A stretch of DNA of 42,031 nucleotides, from NCBI GenBank assembly GCA_022763385.1, contig JALEGQ010000208.1, forward strand, positions 1 through 42,031. The letters run 5' to 3'. This DNA comes from a bacterium (GTDB lineage Bacteria; Bdellovibrionota_C; UBA2361; RFPC01). The translations under genes were made by a program, and so were the position numbers. Below, in pieces: positions 34,866 to 42,031 of this stretch; the first letter of the stretch is position 1, and each line of letters begins with the position of its first letter. The notes beneath the pieces were generated by a model. That model saw only the letters and a list, made by a program, of their open reading frames with translations. It was not told the origin of the DNA and made no database searches.

Positions 34866-36173
34866 CTATCGCCTTCCGCCGCGCCCGCCCCGAGGCGTCG
34901 CTCTTCCACCACGGCGACCGCGACGGGCAAACGGGGATTGTCGTTGATTCTTCATCGTTTCGATCAACGGTGAGTGATAGGGGTGATCCGAGTCGACGGC
35001 CAGGGTCTTTTTGGTAAAACGCTCGATTGAACGGAGCATCTTAATCTCGTCAAGGTCACAGAGCGAGAGAGCAATTCCCTTCGTTCCTGCTCGAGCGGTT
35101 CTTCCGATGCGGTGCACGAAATTCTCGGGATCATTCGGCAGGTCGTAGTTAATGACGTGGGTAATCCCTCCCACATCAATACCCCGCGCCATTACATCCG
35201 TTGCCACCAAGACACGAACCTTCCCCTCATCAAAGTCTTGCAGGGCTCTCTGTCGATCCTTCTGGCTCTTATCAGAGTGGATAGCAAGAGCATCTATCTC
35301 TTTTCTCGAAAGGATAGCGGCGAGAACGTTGGCATCAGACTTTGTTGCCGTAAAGATCAACACTCGAGTGGCACTCTCATCGCTGAGCAGGTCTGCCACC
35401 AGATCTCGCTTATCTTTCCGTTCAACGAAAAGAATTCGGCTATCAATATTCTCACCAACGGTATCAGGGGGATGTACCGCTACCCGCTCTGGTTCCGTCA
35501 GCAGTGAACGAGAAAGCGACTCAACGGCGTCAGAGGTGGTCGCAGAGAAGAGAAAAGTCTGACGTTCTTTTTTGACTCGACGAGCGATGTCGCGAACATC
35601 ATCGACAAACCCCATATCAAGCATCCGATCCGCTTCATCCAGCACAAAAAAGTCAACGTCACGCAACGAGATCTCTTTTCGCTGTAGGAGGTCCAGTAGC
35701 CTTCCCGGAGTAGCAATAACGATATCAACCCCCTTCTGGAGCTGTTTAATCTGACGTTGCAGCGAGAGCCCTCCCACGAGCGAAACAACATTTTGCGGCA
35801 AATACTTTGCGTACTGCTCTACATTCTCCTCAATCTGTTGCGCTAGCTCACGGGTCGGAGAGAGGACCAATCCTCGCACCTTCCGAGCTCGCCTCGTCTT
35901 CTTTTTTTTCTTCGAATCTTCATCCTTTTCAGAACTACCGTTCCCCTTCCCCGAATCCTTCTCACTCTCCTGGTAGAGAAGCTGAAGCATGGGAAGCACA
36001 AAAGCCGCCGTTTTTCCCGTTCCCGTTTGAGCTGATGCCATGAGATCTTTTCCCTCCAGCGCTAATGGGATCGCTGCGGCTTGAATCTCTGTCGGGGTGC
36101 TATATCCCGCATCTTCCAAAGCATTCAGAATGCGTTCATCGAGGTGAAGGTCCGAAAATGTTGTTGATGTCAT
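34866..36173 (-). CDS. rhlE: DEAD-box RNA helicase, RhlE type
   Basis: The protein has 435 aa from the ATG at 36173 with GAGGAATATC upstream; an in-frame ATG at 36191 is less well placed. Motifs: Q motif (FSDLHLDERILNALEDAGY, PTEIQ), I AQTGTGKT, Ia PTRELAQQ, GG, II VLDEADRMLDMG, III SAT, V ATDVMARGIDVGGI and VI HRIGRTARAG. A lysine-rich insert of about 30 residues (KDSGKGNGSSEKDEDSKKKK, about 79-98) separates motifs I and Ia. The short C-terminal tail is Arg/Gly-rich (RRGRRGGRATPRGGRGGRR) and should bind RNA. It unwinds structured RNA in ribosome assembly or decay. The upstream region contains the tandem repeat at 36251-36282. Confidence 0.96.
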   Translation of the reverse strand: MTSTTFSDLHLDERILNALEDAGYSTPTEIQAAAIPLALEGKDLMASAQTGTGKTAAFVLPMLQLLYQESEKDSGKGNGSSEKDEDSKKKKKTRRARKVRGLVLSPTRELAQQIEENVEQYAKYLPQNVVSLVGGLSLQRQIKQLQKGVDIVIATPGRLLDLLQRKEISLRDVDFFVLDEADRMLDMGFVDDVRDIARRVKKERQTFLFSATTSDAVESLSRSLLTEPERVAVHPPDTVGENIDSRILFVERKDKRDLVADLLSDESATRVLIFTATKSDANVLAAILSRKEIDALAIHSDKSQKDRQRALQDFDEGKVRVLVATDVMARGIDVGGITHVINYDLPNDPENFVHRIGRTARAGTKGIALSLCDLDEIKMLRSIERFTKKTLAVDSDHPYHSPLIETMKNQRQSPFARRGRRGGRATPRGGRGGRR

Positions 36174-36250
36174 GATATTCCTCGACAACATCGCTGCTGT
36201 CGTCTTTCCTATTTGGGTACTCTCCCCTCACCGAAGATCCATTGGTCACA

Positions 36251-36282
36251 GTGATCTGACGGAAACGGTGATCTGACGGAAA
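36251..36282. repeat. Two copies of a 15-bp direct repeat upstream of rhlE
   Basis: GTGATCTGACGGAAA occurs at 36251-36265 and again at 36268-36282, a period of 17 bp (about 1.6 helical turns). It lies about 80-110 bp upstream of the rhlE start, in a 250-bp stretch with no gene (36174-36423). It could be a regulator-binding array or a small duplication. The rest of the stretch shows short weak hairpins only. Confidence 0.6.
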
Positions 36283-36423
36283 ATGTCGAAGAGGCTCGCC
36301 AAAGGGGCTCTCTGCAACGCTCTCTGCGGAGGGGACACTCCTCTCATGGGAGTCCACAAGGATGATACCCTCTTGAGGGCCGAAACGCTACTCCCCTGCT
36401 CTCGCCCCCTTACGGGCCAATTT

Positions 36424-36864
36424 TTATGCAACGTTGGGGTTTGCCTCCTGCAGCACCTGAACATAGTCGGGCACTTCACCTGAAGCCCAAGAAAGTGAGA
36501 GCAGTCGAGCTACCGCTCCTCGGAATGCGGTGGAGTTAATCGGCTTCGGCAGAAAAGCCGTACCACCCCGCTGAAGAACATCTTGAATCTCTTTCACAGA
36601 GACCCTTCCAGATACCATTAAAATGGGAAGCTCCGAAAACTGTTCATCCGCTCGAATATGGGCAATCAGCTCTCGGCCATCCATTTCGGGCATCAGCAGA
36701 TCTGTAATGACGAGATCAAAGATGGGGTTCTCTCTCAAGAGTTGAAGGGCCATCCGAGGAGAAGAGCAACAGAGCGGTTCACATCCGACCGCAAACACCT
36801 GCTTTCGAAGAACTTCGTGGGAGCTGTATTCATCGTCGATTACCAGAACCTTTTTCGTGAACAT
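36424..36864 (-). CDS. Stand-alone response-regulator receiver
   Basis: The protein has 146 aa from the ATG at 36864 with AAGGAG seven bases upstream; the preceding GTG is less well spaced. It is a single CheY-like receiver: acidic pair Asp10-Asp11, phospho-acceptor Asp55 in LVITDLLMPEMDG, Ser85 in LMVSG, and Lys107 in FLPKP. Residues 120-146 form a short C-terminal tail without a DNA-binding domain. It acts by protein contact or as a phosphorelay step. No kinase adjoins it; the hybrid kinase at 5.6 kb ends in its own receiver and needs an HPt to pass phosphate on. The upstream 36865-37002 stretch has no gene. Confidence 0.95.
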   Translation of the reverse strand: MFTKKVLVIDDEYSSHEVLRKQVFAVGCEPLCCSSPRMALQLLRENPIFDLVITDLLMPEMDGRELIAHIRADEQFSELPILMVSGRVSVKEIQDVLQRGGTAFLPKPINSTAFRGAVARLLSLSWASGEVPDYVQVLQEANPNVA

Positions 36865-37002
36865 CACTCTTCTCCTTCTTCGTTGCGGTGTGAGCCCTCT
36901 GAGCAGACGCCACCCCAGCCCTCAACGTCGCCCGAATTCCCTGAAGGCTTGAGTACTCCCCGCATTTCTTGAAGAGATTGGAAATTTTTCGTAGCGCGAA
37001 TG

Positions 37003-38040
37003 TCACCCCGGGTGCCCGCTCTCAGGCGAAATCATCTCAGAAGCCTGAACCTCGGAGGCAGAGAGGAGCGGGATGTACTCTGTGATCTGGTGAAGAATCC
37101 CGAAGAGATTCTCTGTAAATCGGTCAAGAAAACTTGGAGCCTCCGCCTTCGAGAGATTCTCCTTTCGAAGAATACTATACGCACGAAAGAGAAACGTCGT
37201 TCCGTTCAGCACCACGGCCTTCACATCGTTCGAAGGATTCTTGGAGTGCGGCCCATCGTGATGAAGGTAGTAGCTGAGTTCAAAGGTTTTGAAGGCCTTC
37301 TCGGCTCCCTGGAGGTGCGAGACATGCTCTTCAACCGAATTCTTGTGATTTTTTACGTAGTGCTGAATACCGGCCTTTGCGTTCTGAAACGGCGACATGC
37401 AATCAGAGGGCGAGAGATCGAATGCTGTTCCGGTCGCCTTTACGAACTGGAACAGACCGCACGCTGAGGTGGTTGATGCCCGAGCCAACGGGTTAAAACC
37501 GGATTCTATCTCAGCAGTAGCAAGAAGCACTGCCTGATCCTCAAGAGAGAGACCTGCCTTTCTCGCGTGATAGAGGATGGCTCGAACCCCTTCCCGCTGT
37601 ACCCAGGGAGGAGCTCCCACTCGAAGCAACTCCCGTTCACCGATCTGCGCAAGTCGAACAGAGCTATATCCACGGGTAAAACGAGAAGCCTCGATAAGGT
37701 CCTCGACGGTTTCATCCGAGATCTCGTTCAAGATAATATCTGAGTGAATAGTAGTGCTCGTCACCACCATGATAGCGAGCAGAGCAATGAGCAGCACGGT
37801 AAGAAGTGCGTGAAGGGGATGGTATCGGAGATATCCGAGCACCACCTTCCCCGTAAGAAGCCCTCCTCGGAGAATCGCCTTCGCCGTGAGAGTGCTCAGA
37901 TGCCAAGCGGTGCGAAGAAACCGAAAAGAGTCCGCTTTCGGCTGCTCAACGGCACTCTCCGGCTGAGAGTCCGCAACCTCCTCTAAAAGGGCGGCCTCCT
38001 CGCCTTCTTCTCCAATTTCACGCAGCGAAAGCACCGCCAT
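37003..38040 (-). CDS. Membrane-anchored SLT-domain lytic transglycosylase
   Basis: The protein has 345 aa. TAGGAG precedes the ATG at 38040. A cytoplasmic N-terminus of about 70 residues, acidic at first, leads to one TM helix (about 76-95; HALLTVLLIALLAIMVVTS). The periplasmic part carries a Slt-type lysozyme-like domain: AEIESGFNPLARASTTSACG with the catalytic Glu at 179, then GLFQFVKATG and a Tyr-rich end (YYLHHDGPHSKNPS, similar to AY..G). It cleaves peptidoglycan glycan strands. The inner-membrane anchor with a cytoplasmic tail is less common than lipoprotein or soluble forms and suggests placement in a complex. Confidence 0.85.
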   Translation of the reverse strand: MAVLSLREIGEEGEEAALLEEVADSQPESAVEQPKADSFRFLRTAWHLSTLTAKAILRGGLLTGKVVLGYLRYHPLHALLTVLLIALLAIMVVTSTTIHSDIILNEISDETVEDLIEASRFTRGYSSVRLAQIGERELLRVGAPPWVQREGVRAILYHARKAGLSLEDQAVLLATAEIESGFNPLARASTTSACGLFQFVKATGTAFDLSPSDCMSPFQNAKAGIQHYVKNHKNSVEEHVSHLQGAEKAFKTFELSYYLHHDGPHSKNPSNDVKAVVLNGTTFLFRAYSILRKENLSKAEAPSFLDRFTENLFGILHQITEYIPLLSASEVQASEMISPESGHPG

Positions 38041-38164
38041 ACCCGACTCCTACACAAAAGAGCATCTCTGTTCTCTTTTCTGCTCTGAGCGACGATCTAC
38101 TTCTGTTTTAACGAAGAAATGGCAAAAGGGACGAGGAATATAAGAGAAAAACCTACGAGGAAGG

Positions 38165-38201
38165 GCAAAAAGGAAGGGACGAGCCCCCAAGGGGGGCTCG
38201 T
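38165..38201 (-). terminator. Rho-independent terminator of the barrel gene
   Basis: A 10-bp GC-rich stem ACGAGCCCCC / GGGGGCTCGT (38179-38201) is followed on the minus strand by a T-rich run CCCTTCCTTTTT (to about 38167). It lies 30 bases beyond the stop of the outer-membrane gene. Confidence 0.8.
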
Positions 38202-38231
38202 GAGGGAGAAGAATCTCCCCTTGAGAGACCT

Positions 38232-39134
38232 TTACAGGTCAAAGGAATAGATCATATCTGCGGTAACCCTCCAGTCCAGAATACGAGTTCCGCTGCCACC
38301 ATTAATCGGGAACTGGTATCCAAGGCCAAAGTCGACCTCATCATTCATCCGATACCGCGCACCGACACTTCCACTTACGATGGTCTTCCCATTTGAAGCG
38401 CTTGATCCAAAGCTAAAAAGGTCTTGGCCTTCGTCAGCAATCGGGAGCCGTCGCCCTGCATCGAGCACATGGATGGCACCAAACTCCACGACCGGAAAGA
38501 TTCCGCTGTCCCCGAGCTCAGTACTGAAGTGAATATCCGCATCGTAGAAGGTGCTGTCGTCACCATCAGCGGGAAATCGAAATCCAGTTCCAAACATCAC
38601 ATTGATATCACCGAGGGCGTATGCTGCCGAAAGCGAGGGATGAAAAAAGCCATCTCCATTCCCCTGCAGCACGTCGCGATTTCCCATCGGAATCTCATAC
38701 CGCAGCGCAGCCGTTACGATCTGTCCTGCATCGCCATCTTGAAAAAGAGCATACTTTGCTCCAAGCGCAACATTTGCAAATCCCGTCTCACTCGGAAGGA
38801 CCGCATCTGGATTAAAATCAATAAATCCATCTTTTGTCGCGATAATGGCGAAGTCATCACTTATCGCGAAGCGTGCTTGCAACGCATAGAGCTGAACATC
38901 TCCACCCTGTGTTACGAAATCTTCATCGATTTCGTGGTACATAAAGAGTGGGCGTATCTCTGAGCGAATTCTCGGATCCTCGAAGTTCACCGGATTGATG
39001 ATCGGCGAGATCATATCGTCAAGCCGATCCGCCTCAGCAGGCGATGCCTGCAGAGAAAACATGGAACACGCCACCACTCCGGCAAAAAGCCCGAGAGAGC
39101 GTAGTCGAGAGGAGATGTGCTGTTTCGTTTTCAT
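38232..39134 (-). CDS. Outer-membrane beta-barrel protein
   Basis: The protein has 300 aa from the ATG at 39134; the frame continues upstream without similarity. Signal peptide: basic n-region, LGLFAGVVACSMFSLQ, cleavage after ASPAEA at residue 35. The mature part is made of alternating amphipathic strands with short turns (FAIIATKDGFIDFN, ANVALGAKYALFQ, GQIVTAALRYEIPM, GSVGARYRMNDEVDFGLGY) and ends in Phe-Asp-Leu after a Tyr-containing strand (DMIYSFDL). This is typical of barrels inserted by the Bam machinery, although the terminal residue is Leu rather than Phe. The substrate is unknown. A terminator follows; TATAAAAT (39155-39148) may be its -10 box. Confidence 0.87.
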   Translation of the reverse strand: MKTKQHISSRLRSLGLFAGVVACSMFSLQASPAEADRLDDMISPIINPVNFEDPRIRSEIRPLFMYHEIDEDFVTQGGDVQLYALQARFAISDDFAIIATKDGFIDFNPDAVLPSETGFANVALGAKYALFQDGDAGQIVTAALRYEIPMGNRDVLQGNGDGFFHPSLSAAYALGDINVMFGTGFRFPADGDDSTFYDADIHFSTELGDSGIFPVVEFGAIHVLDAGRRLPIADEGQDLFSFGSSASNGKTIVSGSVGARYRMNDEVDFGLGYQFPINGGSGTRILDWRVTADMIYSFDL

Positions 39135-39147
39135 AGTTCTCTTACTT

Positions 39148-39155
39148 ATTTTATA
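39148..39155 (-). promoter_or_regulatory. Candidate -10 box of the barrel gene
   Basis: TATAAAAT on the minus strand lies 13 bases before the ATG at 39134. A -10 box here would give a very short leader. No clear -35 box was found, so this is only a candidate. Confidence 0.35.
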
Positions 39156-39278
39156 GACATGAAAAGCTCTCATTAGCTTCTGTTCATTTCATACCAAAGA
39201 GGTGAAAGTCTGCCAACGGAGAGAGTGCACATCGCAACGAGTTTTGAACGCGACGGCACTCTGGAGAATCTTGAAGAG

Positions 39279-39347
39279 AACAGTCATGATTAAAGAGAGT
39301 GCTCCTATGCAGAGAGAGAGAGAGAGGCCTCACTCTCAACGACTGTT
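39279..39347. repeat. Nested inverted repeats around a (GA)n tract
   Basis: AACAGTC (39279-39285) pairs with GACTGTT (39341-39347). Inside it GAGAGTG (39295-39301) pairs with CACTCTC (39331-39337). Between the inner arms is a run of alternating A and G (about 39310-39326). The structure lies just downstream of the TraB/GumN-like gene and 150 bases upstream of the barrel gene. On the minus strand the inner arm is followed by TTTAA, so it might end the upstream operon. Nothing else was seen in the 220-bp gap. Confidence 0.5.
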
Positions 39348-39354
39348 TGAAAAC

Positions 39355-40278
39355 TCAACGGTCTGAAGAGATCGTTACCGGCGAAGAGAGATCCCACGCC
39401 GTGAGCCACTCGGTCTCTTGTCGCTCAGCAGAGAGCTTCTTAAGTAGCTGACTCTCAATGTCTGGCATGTGTGCAGCGCCGTAAAAGATGGCGATCCTTT
39501 TTCCACTTCTTTTCTTCAGCACCAGGCGAAGCACCTTCATCACCCGCTCATTTCGCGCATCGAGCAGATACGGTTCAAGCGAGGGGAAACCGATGCCCCC
39601 CTCTCCGCCACTATCCAACAGGGCGAGCATTTCGGCGAAATATCTCCGCAGCGCAACTCGATCAAAAAACAGGCGCATCAAGTCACCCGAGCGAACAGGG
39701 AAAGTGCTAAGGGCTGCATATGTTTCCCCCTGCATTCGCACCTGAGCGTCTGAAAGGTCTTGGAGGATCCCCCGCACCAACGACCAGAAGGTCTCCCCCC
39801 GCTCAGCTCCGACGGCGATAAGATCCTCAAAAGAGAGATCGGCGTGCACAAAGGAGGACGGACTATAATCAACCTCTTCAAGCTGAAGGCTCGCTCCTAT
39901 CAGGTCGGCAAGAAAGCGCTGAAGCGCATTCAGCACCCCTCCGCCACCGACTCCTGGTTGCGGCTTTACCCCGAGTGGAGCGACAAGCTCATAGAGCACG
40001 ATATGGTACTGCGAAAACAGAGTATTCAGCTCCTCGTAGTACTCCTCATCAGCGATATGTATCGCACTCACGAGGGTCACCTCGTTCTCTCTTGGAAGCT
40101 GGTAGGTACTTATCGCGACTTGAAGGGCGTCTCCGTCTGGTGCAAGTCGGACGAACCGTTCCTCCGGAGGGAGCGCCAAAAGTGAGGACGAAAGAAAAGT
40201 CAGGTAAAAAACAAAGAGAACGAGCACCCCACTTCTTTTCGTTCGGCTCATCAAGCGCCCTGCCCTTCTCTCCATCAT
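39355..40278 (-). CDS. TraB/GumN-like protein with signal peptide
   Basis: The protein has 307 aa from the ATG at 40278 with GAGAGGA upstream; the ATG at 40251 (298 aa, GAAGGGCAGGG upstream) is an equal alternative, and the longer frame overlapping the VTC gene is unlikely. N-terminal signal: basic start, VLVLFVFYLTFLSSSLLALP. The TraB/GumN fold is marked by EVTLVSAIHIADEEYYEEL, HIVLYELV, DARNERVMKVL and RIAIFYGAAHMPDIESQL, with the conserved GxxH/AAH and RN pairs. Members of this superfamily are putative metalloproteases or have Tiki-like folds; the activity here is unproven. It follows the VTC gene by 16 bases as the last gene of the operon. Confidence 0.8.
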   Translation of the reverse strand: MMERRAGRLMSRTKRSGVLVLFVFYLTFLSSSLLALPPEERFVRLAPDGDALQVAISTYQLPRENEVTLVSAIHIADEEYYEELNTLFSQYHIVLYELVAPLGVKPQPGVGGGGVLNALQRFLADLIGASLQLEEVDYSPSSFVHADLSFEDLIAVGAERGETFWSLVRGILQDLSDAQVRMQGETYAALSTFPVRSGDLMRLFFDRVALRRYFAEMLALLDSGGEGGIGFPSLEPYLLDARNERVMKVLRLVLKKRSGKRIAIFYGAAHMPDIESQLLKKLSAERQETEWLTAWDLSSPVTISSDR

Positions 40279-40294
40279 CTCGGTCCTCTCCTCG

Positions 40295-41125
40295 CTATCC
40301 GGAGGCGACACTCTGAAGATTATCAATGGGCTTCTCCTCCTCTTTCGAAGGAGGCCGCCTCTCCTCGCTCGAAAGAGAAGAAAAATCCCGTTCAAGAAAC
40401 CACTTCCGCCCCCCTCGGCCATAGATCTCATCAACCCCGAGGCAATACTTCGAATAGCGAGTTTGGGTCACCTGATATCGACAGAGAATCGACTGGAGCC
40501 ACACCGGGATCGCTTGATTCGTTTTCACCTCAAACACCCCCTGGTCCGGTGCGATAATACTTTTCTCTCGCTCCTCGTCATAGCGGTCGAGACGGTGCCC
40601 CCCAGCGGTAATTCTGGTATCAAGGGTAATCCGCATATCGTGCTCATATCTCGGTATCAACGGACGACGGTGATACCGAATATTCATGACGGGATGCAGA
40701 TGTAAGCGATCCTCCAGATAGCGAAGCTCTCGCGCCTCCGCAGTATCCTCCAACTCTTCCAACACCTCTCCAAGAGGAATCCTATCATGGCGCTCATATC
40801 GATTCAGGATATCGGTAGAGCGAAGATTTATGCGCTTCTTAAAGACAAATTGCTTGTGCTTCTCCTTAATTTCGATAAAGAGAGCAAGCACCTTTCCCTG
40901 TCGGTTATATGATCGGAGCCGTATCTTTCGGCGGTAGCCGACGGACTCTTCTCGATCATAGTAAAATCGGAGATCGCTCGTATCGTAGTAGATACTGGCG
41001 ATCTCATAGGAATGGGTCTCAGAAACATGCGGATCCCAGTCACAGTACTGCAGCGCATCCTCAAAGAGTTCATCTGCCTCATGAAGCTCAAGGATATACT
41101 TCAGTTCATGCCGAAACCGAGCCAT
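40295..41125 (-). CDS. VTC-domain protein (polyphosphate polymerase-like)
   Basis: The protein has 276 aa from the ATG at 41125, with GGAGAGGT upstream; extra frame to 41206 overlaps the DUF4956 gene. The VTC tunnel-fold pattern is complete: FRHELKYIL (4-12), SIYYDT (45-49), RRKIRLRSY (65-73), FIEIKEKHKQFVFKKR (83-98), RYEHDMRITLDTRI (159-172) and VFEVKTN with Glu199 and Lys201. The basic strands bind the phosphate chain, and the Glu residues bind metal. Eukaryotic Vtc4 makes polyphosphate from ATP, and bacterial relatives are thought to do the same. A Lys/Glu-rich tail follows. It lies 28 bases after DUF4956, its usual neighbour. Confidence 0.92.
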   Translation of the reverse strand: MARFRHELKYILELHEADELFEDALQYCDWDPHVSETHSYEIASIYYDTSDLRFYYDREESVGYRRKIRLRSYNRQGKVLALFIEIKEKHKQFVFKKRINLRSTDILNRYERHDRIPLGEVLEELEDTAEARELRYLEDRLHLHPVMNIRYHRRPLIPRYEHDMRITLDTRITAGGHRLDRYDEEREKSIIAPDQGVFEVKTNQAIPVWLQSILCRYQVTQTRYSKYCLGVDEIYGRGGRKWFLERDFSSLSSEERRPPSKEEEKPIDNLQSVASG

Positions 41126-41153
41126 ATGGACCTCTCCGCTACCAACCGTACCA

Positions 41154-41849
41154 TTACAGATCAAGCACGTGGTTCGAACCGACGACCTGAACGCGAAGAT
41201 TCTCATTCAGTGCCGAGAGATCGCCGATGAGCTTTGCAGCGCTAAACTTTTTCGGGACCTTTATAGAGAACGTGAGCTCCAACTCCGTTCCCATCCGTGT
41301 GGTCTCCGCAGAAACAAGACTGAACTGCTCGGCGTGAAGCTTGAAGGTATCATCGAAAATACCTTCGAACTCGTTGGTAATGGGAACCTGAACTCGCACC
41401 ACCCTCTCCGTTAGTCCGTGTTCACCGAACTCAACAAACGCCAACAACAGAGATGCTCCACACACGATCGCTGTTAACGCGATTCCAACGGTATAGAATC
41501 CCGTTCCACACGCCATCCCAATACCCATGGCGAGAAAGATGTAGGCCACATCGCGAGGATCCTTCACCGCATTTCGAAAGCGAATAATAGAGAGCGCACC
41601 GACAAGGCTGAAGGCCCTCGCGATATTCGAACCGATAATCATCATCACCGCACCGATGACCATGGAGCAGATCACCAAGGTCACCATAAAGGAAGGCGAA
41701 AACGACACTCCTCGGTAAGTAATCTGATAGGTCTTTGCAACCACGAGCGAGAGGAGAAAAGAGAGAATGAGACAGATTGAAATCGAAGCGATATCAACCA
41801 CCTGCCCCGGATCAGAAAAGTTTTGGATCTGATTCATGAAATCGTTCAC
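41154..41849 (-). CDS. DUF4956 membrane protein
   Basis: The protein has 231 aa. GTG start at 41849 with AGGAG eight bases upstream. Four TM segments lie in the first 150 residues (SISICLILSFLLSLVVAK, FMVTLVICSMVIGAVMMI, AYIFLAMGIGMACGTGF, ALTAIVCGASLLLAFVEF), with the family signature SLVGALSIIRFRNAVKDPRD between TM2 and TM3. A cytoplasmic alpha-beta domain of about 80 residues follows (FSLVSAETTRMGTELELTF). DUF4956 proteins sit next to VTC polymerases in many bacteria and may form the membrane part of a polyphosphate-making or exporting complex. This is the first gene of a three-gene operon. Confidence 0.93.
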   Translation of the reverse strand: MNDFMNQIQNFSDPGQVVDIASISICLILSFLLSLVVAKTYQITYRGVSFSPSFMVTLVICSMVIGAVMMIIGSNIARAFSLVGALSIIRFRNAVKDPRDVAYIFLAMGIGMACGTGFYTVGIALTAIVCGASLLLAFVEFGEHGLTERVVRVQVPITNEFEGIFDDTFKLHAEQFSLVSAETTRMGTELELTFSIKVPKKFSAAKLIGDLSALNENLRVQVVGSNHVLDL

Positions 41850-41961
41850 GACGCTTACTCCTCCCTACGCATGCACTGCGTCTTCTGTTAAATTGCGCTC
41901 TCTGTTGTACTGAATAGCGAGAGCACAGGCAACCAGTGCTGCGACCAAAAAGTTCTTTCAC

Positions 41962-41996
41962 CTGCGCAGCACGTCGCTGCGTGCAGGGCGAAGCCC
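41962..41996. repeat. Two adjacent hairpins at the window end
   Basis: CTGCGCAGC (41962-41970) pairs with GCTGCGTGCAG (41976-41986) with a two-base bulge and an ACGTC loop. Directly after it GGGC-GAA-GCCC (41986-41996) forms a second hairpin. The 41850-42031 end has no gene. The stem pair may be a palindromic repeat element or a terminator of a gene beyond the window. Confidence 0.45.
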
Positions 41997-42031
41997 GAAA
42001 ACGCCTCCCAGGGGGACCAAAACGCTAGTGG

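Noticed and set aside
1..42031. CRISPR arrays, tRNA, rRNA and prophage structural genes
   Set aside because: No regularly spaced repeats of CRISPR type, no tRNA cloverleaf or rRNA sequence, and no phage structural proteins were seen.

Overview
The window carries about 34 protein genes on both strands, coding density is high, and there is no rRNA, tRNA or CRISPR array. Signal peptides, a beta-barrel outer-membrane-type protein, a periplasmic-type gamma-glutamyltransferase, an SLT lytic transglycosylase and a plant/alphaproteobacterial-type glutamate-cysteine ligase point to a Gram-negative, proteobacteria-like organism (Pseudomonadota, Bdellovibrionota or Myxococcota-like). The sequence alone does not settle the phylum. 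Base composition is moderate and slightly GC-rich, except for a lower-GC patch at about 25.6-26.7 kb.

Layout. 1-1.9 kb: a broken ISAs1-type transposase whose N-terminus is a DruA-like (DUF4338) domain, then a 29-bp perfect inverted repeat enclosing two CAGGAYG-loop hairpins. 2-4.6 kb: a 689-aa protein with scattered resemblance to SelO pseudokinases, and a small membrane protein with a carrier-protein-like tail. 4.7-5.4 kb: a HigB/HigA toxin-antitoxin pair whose promoter predicts a leaderless toxin mRNA. 5.6-9.6 kb: a 1355-aa hybrid sensor kinase (7 TM, CHASE, 3 PAS, HisKA, HATPase, REC). 9.6-16.4 kb: a thiol/redox group (Lpd/glutathione-reductase-like flavoenzyme, glutaredoxin, GshA, Ggt), interrupted by an ABC exporter pair. 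16.4-19.6 kb: two unrecognised soluble proteins and RadC. 19.6-25.6 kb: a large lipoprotein, a small secreted protein, a GT-C glycosyltransferase and an M48 metalloprotease. 25.6-27.5 kb: an IS4-like transposase remnant, a Cys-rich secreted protein and a small membrane protein. 27.5-31.1 kb: an SNF2 ATPase behind a secreted protein. 31.2-34.9 kb: a degenerate ABC-ATPase-like membrane protein, a SUI1/YciH factor and an ABC-F protein. 34.9-38.0 kb: an RhlE-type helicase, a stand-alone receiver and a membrane-anchored SLT protein. 38.2-41.8 kb: an outer-membrane barrel, then a three-gene operon (DUF4956, VTC domain, TraB/GumN-like).

How the genes work together. GshA makes gamma-glutamylcysteine, Grx uses glutathione, Ggt degrades it, and the flavoenzyme divergent from grx could recycle a thiol. 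DUF4956 and VTC proteins commonly occur together as a membrane-linked polyphosphate module. SUI1, ABC-F and RhlE all concern RNA or translation.

Most promising for novelty: the pseudo-ABC protein at 31.2 kb, the SelO-like protein at 2 kb, the hairpin-bearing inverted repeat at 1.7 kb, and several promoters implying leaderless or very short-leader mRNAs. All functional calls come from reading motifs by eye; no database search was run.
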